This document shows, piece by piece, positions 16,958-25,193 of a stretch of 64,000 nucleotides of DNA (position 1 is the first letter of the stretch; each line of letters begins with the position of its first letter). Both the position numbers and the translations under genes were made by a program. The stretch covers positions 1-64,000 of the forward strand of contig PHAA01000001.1 in the NCBI GenBank assembly GCA_002840245.1, in the 5' to 3' direction. A model generated the notes under the pieces. It worked only from the letters and a program-made list of their open reading frames with translations. It did no database searches and was not told where the DNA came from. Origin of the DNA: Firmicutes bacterium HGW-Firmicutes-15. GTDB taxonomy: Bacteria; Bacillota; Syntrophomonadia; Syntrophomonadales; Syntrophomonadaceae.

Positions 16958-18317
16958 ATAAGTCCCCCTTTTCCAGCTTTCTCGGGAAATATACTGAAAA
17001 GTTCACCATATGTTTATCATTGTTGCTGATATCTAAGCGTCCCCCGTATTTTTGGGCTAAATTATGACAAATATGCAGGCCCAGTCCTAAATGCTCCCCC
17101 TTCTTGGTGCTATAACCTTTTCGCAATATTTTTTCTTTTATATCATCTTCAATATATCCATAATTAGACACCTTGAAAATATAGTGTTCAGCATTGGAGC
17201 CTATATATACCATTACCAGCCTCTGGTCAGTATCCAGTGGCATCACTGCATCAAAAGCATTATTAATCAAATTACCTAGAATATTATTTAATTCATAGGT
17301 CGACACCTTCAAGCTGTCGATCGGCGTGTCCACCTCTACTTTAAATGTAATATCGTTAGTCCTGGCAATACCTGATTTAATATAGAATAAGGCGGTTAAC
17401 CCGGGACTCCCGGTAGTGATAAACTCATTCGACAGGATATTTCCACCCATAAGTTCACTCAAATACTCCTGCACTTCCTGCTTATATCCCAGCTGGTTAA
17501 AACCATAAATGGTCTGCAGGTGGTTAATTATATCGTGTCTTTCACTGCGTATAGCGGTATATAATTCGTCTAGAGTTTCAATATATATAGCCTGCATATG
17601 ATATTGACTTTCTTTTTGGGTTAATTCAACCAACTGAATTATTAATAGTGCCATTGCAATCAAACCCAATATAAGAACCGTAGTCGAAATTGCTCCCATT
17701 AGCGGAAGTGCCAACCCGTGGAAAAAGCTAAATCCCTTATTAATAACCGAGAAACTAAAAATCATTTGAATAATAATAACTATTAATATTGTGACTACTA
17801 AAAATGCGGTGGTTCTCGTTCGTTTGCTCTCATAAAAAACAGAAGTCTCACTTATCGTTTCCTGAAAATTAAACAGATAAAATTTGAACCTAATACATAA
17901 ATAAATAATAATTATTGTCATTACTATTTGCGGTAACGGAACAAATACTTTTATTAATGGATTAGTGCTTGCTACGACATCTGGGCCAAACCATTCAATG
18001 ATAATAAGAGTAAAAACTAGCTCTCCCAATACCAATACTATTACTCCAAAAATAGTAGCAACAATCGCTTTGAGCAAACTAAAATTCAATAAAATTGTCA
18101 CTGAAATAAGCAAAAAAAGTATTTGAATGTAAAAACTGATGTCATAGGGCAAATAAGATCTTAATAAGACCCCCAACACTGCATAGCTCAGTGCAATAAT
18201 AACGAGCTTTTTCATCGAAGGTCTTATATTTACCAAGAGCAGGCCCAGCCATGGCATTAGAAAACCAGCAATAAAGTTATGCAAAAACGTTATCCAGTGC
18301 ATTGTGGTATTATTCAC
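16917..18317 (-). CDS. agrC: AgrC-type GHKL sensor histidine kinase
   Basis: Receptor kinase for a peptide signal. The first 240 residues hold about seven membrane segments. The cytoplasmic part has the phosphoacceptor-type His in RSERHDIINHLQTIYGF, then the ATPase: N box ELNNILGNLINNAFDAV and G box GLGLHICHNLAQKYGG. This is the AgrC/GHKL arrangement, 466 aa. GTG start at 18317 after GGGGAA. It overlaps agrB. No LytTR-type response regulator (AgrA) lies on either side; the next genes are chemotaxis genes. The cognate regulator must be elsewhere if it exists. Confidence 0.9.
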   Translation of the reverse strand: MNNTTMHWITFLHNFIAGFLMPWLGLLLVNIRPSMKKLVIIALSYAVLGVLLRSYLPYDISFYIQILFLLISVTILLNFSLLKAIVATIFGVIVLVLGELVFTLIIIEWFGPDVVASTNPLIKVFVPLPQIVMTIIIIYLCIRFKFYLFNFQETISETSVFYESKRTRTTAFLVVTILIVIIIQMIFSFSVINKGFSFFHGLALPLMGAISTTVLILGLIAMALLIIQLVELTQKESQYHMQAIYIETLDELYTAIRSERHDIINHLQTIYGFNQLGYKQEVQEYLSELMGGNILSNEFITTGSPGLTALFYIKSGIARTNDITFKVEVDTPIDSLKVSTYELNNILGNLINNAFDAVMPLDTDQRLVMVYIGSNAEHYIFKVSNYGYIEDDIKEKILRKGYSTKKGEHLGLGLHICHNLAQKYGGRLDISNNDKHMVNFSVYFPRKLEKGDLYEFAGQENSSFDG

Positions 18318-18496
18318 AACTAATTCCCCACTCTTTCCTAATGTGGGTAATATTCTCCAATGTTTTTAAAATTCCTCTTTTTTTATGTTTTTTCGCATTT
18401 TAATGTTATCAGTTTTAACCCGATTCAGATATCTGTTTTGCGCTAAAATATATTCTTTTTCAACATCATTCCGAAGGATTTCCTGTTCATGCGGCC

Positions 18497-18523
18497 AAAA
18501 ATAACAGGGCCCAGCAAGCCCTG
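18497..18523 (-). terminator. Terminator after cheB
   Basis: CAGGGC/GCCCTG stem with a 7-nt loop followed on the minus strand by TTATTTTT. It closes the MCP-cheR-cheB unit before the agr locus. Confidence 0.8.
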
Positions 18524-18553
18524 CATTAGTTCCTTAAAAGCCTCTACAACTTA

Positions 18554-19591
18554 TCATTTCCCCCTTATCATTGAACAGACTACTTGCGGAATGGAGACTA
18601 AGGGAACTTGTCTGTCAACAGCCCCCAGGTTAAGTGCCGCTCTGGGCATTCCATATACTATACAGGATTCTTCATCCTGACCAATGGTCTTAGCGCCTAT
18701 TTTTTTCATAGCTAAGAGTCCCTTGGCTCCATCAGTTCCCATTCCGGTCAAAATTACCCCTAATGCTGTTCTTCCGATCTGTTCAGCTACAGAATCAAAA
18801 AGGACATCTACTGATGGACAATGGCCATTTACTTTTTCTCCTTTGCGGCATTCCACGAAATATATACTCCCCTTTTTCTTTATCCTCATATGATAATCGC
18901 CTGGAGCAACCAGAGCCCGGCCTGCAAAAACCCGATCCCCGTCCTGGGCTTCCTTAATTTCCATCAAACAGCTATTATTTAATCGCTCGGCATACATCCT
19001 AGTAAAAACGGGTGGCATGTGCTGGACGATTACCGTACCAGGCATATCTGCTGGAAAAGCCTTCAGAATAGAAGCAATGGCTTCAGTTCCTCCAGTAGAA
19101 GCACCGATAGCAATAATATCCATGCCGTAGCTGCTATCTGTTCTCTTAATGCTGTCGGAGCTTGTTTCGCGTTTCCAATGGCCTACTCTAGCCGTAGCGG
19201 CTATCTTAACCTTGATGATTAACTCATTAAGCAGGGTGTCAAACCTTCGGCCCGTTTTCCAGTCTGGTTTGGTTACAAAATCTACCGCTCCTGCCTGCAG
19301 AGCCTCAAATACGTTTTCACTGACCGAGCTCACCACCACAACTGGCATAGGATACTGGGGCATGAGCCGGCGTAAAAACTCAATGCCGTTCATTTTAGGC
19401 ATTTCCACATCCAGGGTCATTACGTCCGGCTGATATTTAATTATTTTGTCCCGGGCGTTATACACATCATGAGCAGTTGCCACGACCTCAACGTCAGGAT
19501 CTGCAGACAGCCCCTGGGAAATGGCTTCCCTGAATAGTAACGAATCATCCACTACGAGAACCTTAATCTTTTTCTTAATCTGCACGACCAC
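18554..19591 (-). CDS. cheB: Chemotaxis protein-glutamate methylesterase CheB
   Basis: Response regulator fused to a methylesterase/deamidase that resets chemoreceptors. The receiver domain has the acidic pair VVDDS and phosphoacceptor Asp61 in TLDVEMPKMNG. The C-terminal catalytic domain has Ser in GASTGGTEAI, His in IVQHMPPVFT and Asp in GMGTDGAKGLLAM. Length 345 aa is normal. The GTG start abuts the cheR stop. No cheA, cheW or cheY is in the window, so phosphate must come from a kinase encoded elsewhere. Confidence 0.95.
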   Translation of the reverse strand: MVVQIKKKIKVLVVDDSLLFREAISQGLSADPDVEVVATAHDVYNARDKIIKYQPDVMTLDVEMPKMNGIEFLRRLMPQYPMPVVVVSSVSENVFEALQAGAVDFVTKPDWKTGRRFDTLLNELIIKVKIAATARVGHWKRETSSDSIKRTDSSYGMDIIAIGASTGGTEAIASILKAFPADMPGTVIVQHMPPVFTRMYAERLNNSCLMEIKEAQDGDRVFAGRALVAPGDYHMRIKKKGSIYFVECRKGEKVNGHCPSVDVLFDSVAEQIGRTALGVILTGMGTDGAKGLLAMKKIGAKTIGQDEESCIVYGMPRAALNLGAVDRQVPLVSIPQVVCSMIRGK

Positions 19592-20410
19592 TCATTCCTT
19601 TCTATAAACCGCAGGTATAATATACTTGTACCTGGTTTCATTCCGGTCCAGAGATTCAGCATGGCCGACAAATAAATACCCCCCCGATTCTGTCGCCTCG
19701 TAAAACTTATTTACCAATTCGTTTTTCGTTGGGGTGTCAAAGTAAATCATCACATTCCGGCAGAATATTACATGAAACTTCTTCTTAAATGGAAATACCT
19801 CGCTCATTAAATTACATCTGCGAAATATGACTTCTTGTTTGATCCTATCGACCACCTCGCTTCTATCATCATCAATCTTAACAAAATAGTTTCTTTGCCA
19901 TTTATTAGGCAAAACGGCCATTTGTTCGTTTAGATAAATGCCTTCACCAGCGGAAGTAATCGCCTGTTCTGAAATATCGCTGGCTAATATTCTAGTATCC
20001 CATTTTTCTTTTTGATCTCCAAAGTAATCGGCTATAATCATGGCTATAGTATATGGTTCTTCACCCGTTGAGCAGCCTGCACTCCATGTGCGCAGGTCTT
20101 TGCTTATGGCCTGGGAGTTTGCCCAGTTGGGTAATGCGGTACTTCTAAAATAATCAAAATGTTCCCGCTCTCTCATAAAGAAAGTATGATTGGTCGTAAG
20201 TTTATTAATAAGCATGGTAAGTGCCTGGCCAGTTTTATCAGATAGCACATACTCAAAATAGTCTGTAAAACTGTTCATTTTCTTTTCAGCTAACAGATTC
20301 TGCAAGCGTCCTACTACTAGATATTTCTTTTCCATTTTTAGATTAATACCGTAATTACTTCTCATATAATTCGCTAATTGTATAAACTCTTTAGTGGATA
20401 TCGATATCAT
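19592..20410 (-). CDS. cheR: Chemotaxis protein methyltransferase CheR
   Basis: SAM-dependent methyltransferase acting on glutamates of chemoreceptors. The short N-terminal helical domain is followed by the catalytic domain with WSAGCSTGEEPYTIAM (SAM site) and FHVIFCRNVMIYFD. Length of 272 aa is normal. It lies directly between a chemoreceptor gene and cheB, forming an adaptation module. The receptor gene is 126 bases upstream. Confidence 0.95.
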   Translation of the reverse strand: MISISTKEFIQLANYMRSNYGINLKMEKKYLVVGRLQNLLAEKKMNSFTDYFEYVLSDKTGQALTMLINKLTTNHTFFMREREHFDYFRSTALPNWANSQAISKDLRTWSAGCSTGEEPYTIAMIIADYFGDQKEKWDTRILASDISEQAITSAGEGIYLNEQMAVLPNKWQRNYFVKIDDDRSEVVDRIKQEVIFRRCNLMSEVFPFKKKFHVIFCRNVMIYFDTPTKNELVNKFYEATESGGYLFVGHAESLDRNETRYKYIIPAVYRKE

Positions 20411-20536
20411 ATTTCCACCTGCCTTATTTGAGAATATGTAATAGGCAATAGACTCAAACTATGCTCACACATATGACTATCTCCCACCACTTCTTCTAAT
20501 GTCTGTTTTGTCTTCGTCTATTACCCTTTTACTATC

Positions 20537-22537
20537 CTAGTATTTTCCGAAATCCCCTTCGTCCAGTGTTATTTTAATCCTGGAAGGAATGGCAGTTTCT
20601 TTTCTCCCACTATTATCGTTGTTAGATTTAGCCGGTTTCTTTTTTTCCACCATGTTTTCGATCATCCTGATGAGATCCGGACTCATTTCATTAAGTTTTT
20701 GAAATGAATCATTGTTTTTTTGCAGTTTAAATTTATTTACCCAGTCTTTTAATATTTCAGCCTGGCTGGCCAATTCCTCACTAGCGGCAGCGCTCTGTTG
20801 GGCAGTGGCAGTATTCATCTGGGTAACTTCAGATACGCCTGCTATTCCCTGATTTACCTGGGCGATAGCGGTAGCTTGTTCATTGCAAGCACTGGCTATA
20901 TCTGCTACCAGATCAGCTACAGTAGTTATCCCAGTCACAATTTTGTTTAGAGCCTCGGCGGTTTCATTAGCCATTTTAGTTCCCATGGCCACTTTTTTAA
21001 TTGACCCTTCTATCATCCCCGTCGTTTCTTTTGCTGCATTTGCACTCCTGGCGGCCAGGTTCCTGACTTCTTCTGCTACTACCGCGAATCCTTTGCCGTG
21101 CTGTCCAGCCCGGGCTGCTTCGACGGCTGCATTTAGAGCCAAGATATTAGTCTGGAATGCTATTTCATCAATAACCTTGATGATTTTTGATATATTATTG
21201 GAAGCTTCATTGATTTCCCCCATGGCTTTGAGCATCTCCTGCATTTCTTGATTTCCCTGAGCAGCATTATTTTTGGCTGTAACTGCCAGTTCATTGGCCT
21301 GATTGGCATTCATTGCGTTTTGTTTCGTCTGGGCAGCCACCTGGGTAATTGTTGCCGTAATTTCTTCCGCTGAGCTGGCCTGTTCGGTGGAAGCCTGGGA
21401 TAATGTCTGGCTGGAAACGGAAACTTGACCGGCTCCGGCAGCAACCTGTTCAGCTGCCTCATTAATCTGACCAAGAACCTCATTGAACGCCTTAAGCGTA
21501 TTGTTTACCGCATTCTTGATCTGAGCATAATCTCCCTGTAATTCGCTGGTGATACCAGTACACATATTCCCCTGGGCCATTTCATTCAGTACTGCCATCG
21601 TTTCCTTCATGGGAGCTACAACCCCATCCAGTATATTATTAATACCCTGTACAATTTCAGCAAACTTCCCTCCATGTTTGGATGCGTTAGCTCTGACATC
21701 AAGGTTACCTTCTGCAGCCGATTCAGCCAACATCGAGGCTTCTGCCATTGTGAGATTAATAGCCTCGACCATAATTAAGAAAGATTTTGCCAGCATGCCG
21801 ATTTCATCTTGACTGCTAATATCGAACTTGATATCCAAATCACCCTGAGAGATCTTATCGGCCGCTTCTGCCAGCGTTTGTATGGGCCTGCTTATAATAC
21901 GAGAAATAAATATCCCCAGGGTCAAAGCTAAAATTACCGCAACGCTGATTAGAATAATCATGATGCGGATAGCAGCAGATGCCGTAGCTTGATTCCTTTC
22001 AGCTGTTTCCTTAGCCTCGAGGGTCTTCATGTCAATTAATTTGGAAAGCGAATTGTCCACTACTTCGACGATTGGAGGACCATTTTTACCAAGAAATGCT
22101 ATGGCTTCGGCTTCCTTATTTGCCATATTTAGCTTAGTAAAGGTATCTGTAAAAATATCCAACTTGTCTAGTGCTTCCCTTAAGTTTTTAAATTCTTCCC
22201 GACCCTGGGAAGTAGTTATGGTTTTTTCAAATTGAGTCGTGTTTTCTTCTATTTTGCGATCCATTTTAAAAATATCATCGATCAACTTTTGCTTGGCAGT
22301 GCTTTCTTGGGTAATAATCAATGCTCTGTTATCAACCCGTATACGTTGAAAAGCATCATTAACCGCAGTAATTACGACCAGGGATTTAGTTTCTTGTTCA
22401 TATAAGGCAGTATCTGATTCAGTAATTGTCTTAATTTTAACAATACCGGTATATCCAACTACTCCAGCAATAAGGGTAACCAAGATAAATGAAGATAGTA
22501 ATTTAGTACTAATCTTTAAGTTGTAAAACCACTTCAT
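20537..22537 (-). CDS. Methyl-accepting chemotaxis protein
   Basis: Transmembrane chemoreceptor, 666 aa. Order: TM1 (about 10-30), a four-helix-bundle ligand domain (30-185), TM2 (190-212), a HAMP domain ([23 protein letters not shown]), a second HAMP-like stretch around 260-350, and a long signalling coiled coil. The hairpin tip is [21 protein letters not shown], the CheA/CheW contact. The C-terminus is a flexible linker ending in the acidic-aromatic tail DEGDFGKY, which could tether CheR or CheB by analogy with receptor pentapeptides (inference). The ligand is unknown. Followed by cheR and cheB. Confidence 0.94.
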   Translation of the reverse strand: MKWFYNLKISTKLLSSFILVTLIAGVVGYTGIVKIKTITESDTALYEQETKSLVVITAVNDAFQRIRVDNRALIITQESTAKQKLIDDIFKMDRKIEENTTQFEKTITTSQGREEFKNLREALDKLDIFTDTFTKLNMANKEAEAIAFLGKNGPPIVEVVDNSLSKLIDMKTLEAKETAERNQATASAAIRIMIILISVAVILALTLGIFISRIISRPIQTLAEAADKISQGDLDIKFDISSQDEIGMLAKSFLIMVEAINLTMAEASMLAESAAEGNLDVRANASKHGGKFAEIVQGINNILDGVVAPMKETMAVLNEMAQGNMCTGITSELQGDYAQIKNAVNNTLKAFNEVLGQINEAAEQVAAGAGQVSVSSQTLSQASTEQASSAEEITATITQVAAQTKQNAMNANQANELAVTAKNNAAQGNQEMQEMLKAMGEINEASNNISKIIKVIDEIAFQTNILALNAAVEAARAGQHGKGFAVVAEEVRNLAARSANAAKETTGMIEGSIKKVAMGTKMANETAEALNKIVTGITTVADLVADIASACNEQATAIAQVNQGIAGVSEVTQMNTATAQQSAAASEELASQAEILKDWVNKFKLQKNNDSFQKLNEMSPDLIRMIENMVEKKKPAKSNNDNSGRKETAIPSRIKITLDEGDFGKY

Positions 22538-22793
22538 ATTTTTTTACTCCTCCTTTAACATCAACTGTCAACCCTCTTCTTTTCAGGTCCTCACCCCCCG
22601 TGTTTACTTTACATAGTAATTTGGAATTCATGTCAGCTTTTTCTTTTTTATCCACAAATATTTACCTATAAATAAAATATGTCAATCTTACCTAGAGGGT
22701 TACAATACGAATGAATAAACCCTATGAGGTTTTTGTGTGAAATGACAACAAAAACTACCTGGATCAAATCATCAGTGACTATATTTAAAAAAA

Positions 22794-22838
22794 TAAAAGG
22801 CCCATCTGATAATTATTAATCAGCGGGGCCTTTTATTT
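22794..22838. terminator. Strong bidirectional terminator between divergent genes
   Basis: AAAAGGCCC...CTGAT pairs with ATCAG...GGGGCCTTTT, with T or A runs on both sides, so it can stop RNA on either strand. It lies between the starts of two divergent genes (MCP at 22537 and the HD-GYP gene at 22982) and thus ends no annotated gene. Confidence 0.75.
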
Positions 22839-22981
22839 AGATAGGGCGATTATAGATACCGGTTTTACGCTCTTGGTAAGCCATTATTCCGTGGCCATTC
22901 TGGTCAAGGATTTCACGTGTAACCCATCAAATATCGTAGACATAGTATTTAGTAATATATGCTAAGGGAGGTATATAAAAG

Positions 22982-23569
22982 ATGTACAAAGCAGATGTCC
23001 TAAGAGGAAGAATTTGGAAAAGGATCTGGCATCTTCTAAAGATATTAGAAATGAAAGATGAATATACCTGTCTTCATTGTAAGAATACAGCGCAATATTC
23101 TATGGCATTTGCTAAAGAACTTAAGCTTTCAAATGATCAGATAAATGATTTGCATATTGGAGGGTGCCTACATGATATCGGTAAACTTTTCCTCCCCACT
23201 GACATTTTACAAAAACCAACTGCTCTAACGACAAATGAATGCAAGCATGTTAAGAACCACGTATTATATGGTTTAAACATTGTTGAAATCTATAAGTTAC
23301 CCCCTATAGCAATAAATTGTATTAAATATCATCATGAACGCTGGGATGGATTAGGTTATCCGTTTCAGTTGACTGGTAATGATACCCCACTTGAAGGTCG
23401 TATTCTTCAAATCACCGATGCATTTTCTGCTATGACAGTTAAGAGAATTTATCGAGAACCATTATCCTTGAATAATTCATTATCTGAACTTGAACAGAAC
23501 AGCGGTACGCAATTTGATCCCGAACTCGTAAATATTTTTGTTAATATCATTAAGCGAAGAAAATTGTGA
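22982..23569 (+). CDS. Stand-alone HD-GYP domain protein
   Basis: Metal-dependent phosphohydrolase domain of the HD-GYP type, usually a cyclic-di-GMP phosphodiesterase. Motifs: the metal HD pair in GGCLHDIGKLFLP, His in HVLYGLNIVE, the HHE triplet in IKYHHERWDGLGYP, which contains GYP, and ITDAFSAMT. At 195 aa there is no sensor or receiver domain, only an unusually short N-terminal helix. ATG start follows AAGGGAGG. It is monocistronic on the plus strand. Whether it acts on cyclic-di-GMP is inference from the family. Confidence 0.9.
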   Translation: MYKADVLRGRIWKRIWHLLKILEMKDEYTCLHCKNTAQYSMAFAKELKLSNDQINDLHIGGCLHDIGKLFLPTDILQKPTALTTNECKHVKNHVLYGLNIVEIYKLPPIAINCIKYHHERWDGLGYPFQLTGNDTPLEGRILQITDAFSAMTVKRIYREPLSLNNSLSELEQNSGTQFDPELVNIFVNIIKRRKL

Positions 23570-23586
23570 CTCCACTATTTCCCCCA

Positions 23587-23618
23587 CAAAAATAGCGGGA
23601 CCCTAAAAGCCCCGCTAT
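23587..23618 (-). terminator. Terminator after tRNA-Val, also in the tail of the HD-GYP gene
   Basis: ATAGCGGG/CCCGCTAT stem followed on the minus strand by five T residues. It lies just past the 3' end of tRNA-Val and may stop the convergent HD-GYP transcript as well. Confidence 0.75.
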
Positions 23619-23631
23619 CACTTACTTTATA

Positions 23632-23706
23632 TGGTGGGCGCAGAGGGTTTCGAACCCACGACTTCCACCGTGTGAAGGTGGCACTCTCCCGCTGAGTTAT
23701 GCGCCC
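23632..23706 (-). tRNA. tRNA-Val (CAC)
   Basis: Cloverleaf on the minus strand: acceptor GGGCGCA, D-arm ACTCAGCGGGAGAGT, anticodon stem CCACC/GGTGG with loop TTCACAC (anticodon CAC), T-arm GTGGGTTCGAAACCC, and an encoded CCA end. It lies 68 bases downstream of purA. Confidence 0.96.
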
Positions 23707-23774
23707 AAAATTCTGCTCGCATCCTAATGCAAACCCCTCTTTGAAGTTTACAATAAACAATTTCCGTTTTCCAG

Positions 23775-25049
23775 CTAAAAAAGCCGGTTGCTGACAATGG
23801 TCTGGCTTCTTTTTGGCCCCACTGCCACCATTGAGTGCTTTACGCCGCTTAGCTCTTCTATTTTGGCAATATAGGCCTGGGCTTCCAGTGGCAAATCCCC
23901 GTATTCAGTAATTTGGCTTATATCCTGGTTCCACCCCGGCATTTCAATATACTCCGGCACGCAACCTTCTAGTACATGAATATTATCAGGGAACTCATAT
24001 ACGAGTTCCCCCTGATAGCGATAAGCAACACATATCTTTAGAGTAGCGAAGTTATCCAGCACATCCAGCTTGGTAATCGCCAAATCTGTCAATCCATTTA
24101 TTCGGGCGGCATAGCGTAAAATAACCGCATCCAGCCATCCGCATCTCCGGGGTCTTCCCGTGGTGGTTCCGAATTCCGCTCCCCGTTCCCGGAGAAGTTC
24201 TCCCGTAGCATCCACTAGTTCGGTGGGAAAAGGTCCTTCCCCAACCCGAGTAGTGTAAGCCTTGGCAACTCCAATTACCTTGCCTATCTCCGTTGGCCCA
24301 ATTCCAGATCCTATACAGGCTCCTCCGGCCGTGGGATAAGACGAAGTAACATACGGGTAGGTGCCATGGTCAATATCCAACAAGGTACCCTGAGCGCCTT
24401 CAAAAAGAACATTTTTGCCTGCCCTGAGGCTGTTATGCACCAAGTAAGCTGTATCAGCAATATATTTTTTCAATATCCCGATTTGAGCCATCAATTGTTC
24501 TTGCATTTCCTTAGCATCAAACCCAGGTTCACCATAAACAGCTTCTAAAAGCCGATTCTTGCACTCTACCTCTTCCGCAAATTTTTTCTGGAAGGATTCC
24601 TCATGTAAAAGATCGCAAATCCTAAAGCCCACCCTACTGATTTTATCAGCATAAGTAGGTCCAATACCCCTCTTCGTGGTACCTATTTTTTTGGTACGAT
24701 CCTCAATTTCATCAATCTTCTTGTGATAAGGCATAACTACTGAGGCCCTGCTGCTAATCCGCAAGTTGCTGGTATCAATTCCGCGCCTCTGTAAACCTTC
24801 AATCTCATCAATTACTTTACCTAAATCTACAACAACGCCATTGCCTATCACACATAGCTTTTCAGCATGTAATATTCCCGACGGTATTAAATGCAACATG
24901 AACTTTTCATTGGCTAACTCGACTGTATGCCCGGCATTACTCCCACCCTGATATCTAACCACACAGTCCGCGTCTTCGGCCAGAAAATCTGTTATTTTGC
25001 CCTTACCTTCGTCGCCCCACTGCGCCCCTACTAGCACTACGGCTGGCAT
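23775..25049 (-). CDS. purA: Adenylosuccinate synthetase
   Basis: Joins IMP and aspartate using GTP, the first step from IMP to AMP. The N-terminal GTP-binding loop GAQWGDEGKGKITD, the IMP-binding region YQGGSNAGHTV and the C-terminal SVGPKRSQT-like stretch (AVGPKRSQTI) are present. Length 424 aa is standard. It has its own sigma-A-like promoter upstream. No riboswitch is apparent in the short leader. Confidence 0.98.
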   Translation of the reverse strand: MPAVVLVGAQWGDEGKGKITDFLAEDADCVVRYQGGSNAGHTVELANEKFMLHLIPSGILHAEKLCVIGNGVVVDLGKVIDEIEGLQRRGIDTSNLRISSRASVVMPYHKKIDEIEDRTKKIGTTKRGIGPTYADKISRVGFRICDLLHEESFQKKFAEEVECKNRLLEAVYGEPGFDAKEMQEQLMAQIGILKKYIADTAYLVHNSLRAGKNVLFEGAQGTLLDIDHGTYPYVTSSYPTAGGACIGSGIGPTEIGKVIGVAKAYTTRVGEGPFPTELVDATGELLRERGAEFGTTTGRPRRCGWLDAVILRYAARINGLTDLAITKLDVLDNFATLKICVAYRYQGELVYEFPDNIHVLEGCVPEYIEMPGWNQDISQITEYGDLPLEAQAYIAKIEELSGVKHSMVAVGPKRSQTIVSNRLF

Positions 25050-25134
25050 AGATCCACCCCCTGGTTTTATGTATGAAATTACGTGTTATTGTTATAACAT
25101 AACTAAGTAAAGTTCATTTATTTCCAACCTATTA

Positions 25135-25163
25135 ATAGTAGCAGAAGGGCAATATAGTGTCAA
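25135..25163 (-). promoter_or_regulatory. Sigma-A-type promoter of purA
   Basis: On the minus strand TTGACA (25158-25163), a 17-base spacer and TACTAT (25135-25140), about 86 bases before the purA start. Confidence 0.75.
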
Positions 25164-25193
25164 TAATAGCGGGAAGTGCAATACCTCCAAAGA

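Noticed and set aside
16974-16988. A near match to the Noc-binding site (TTTCTCGGGAAAT)
   Set aside because: Departs from the palindromic consensus and lies inside the agrC coding region; no second copy was found nearby.
22648-22656. Perfect DnaA box TTATCCACA upstream of the MCP gene
   Set aside because: A lone box about 39 kb from the origin. Single nonamers occur by chance; another (TTATCCACA near 44645) lies inside selA.
22911-22924. Possible third parS (ATTTCACGTGTAAC)
   Set aside because: Two mismatches from the GTTTCACGTGAAAC core and not part of a longer palindrome; probably not bound by ParB.
25050-25134. Purine riboswitch before purA
   Set aside because: The leader is short and shows no conserved purine aptamer core; a standard promoter explains expression.
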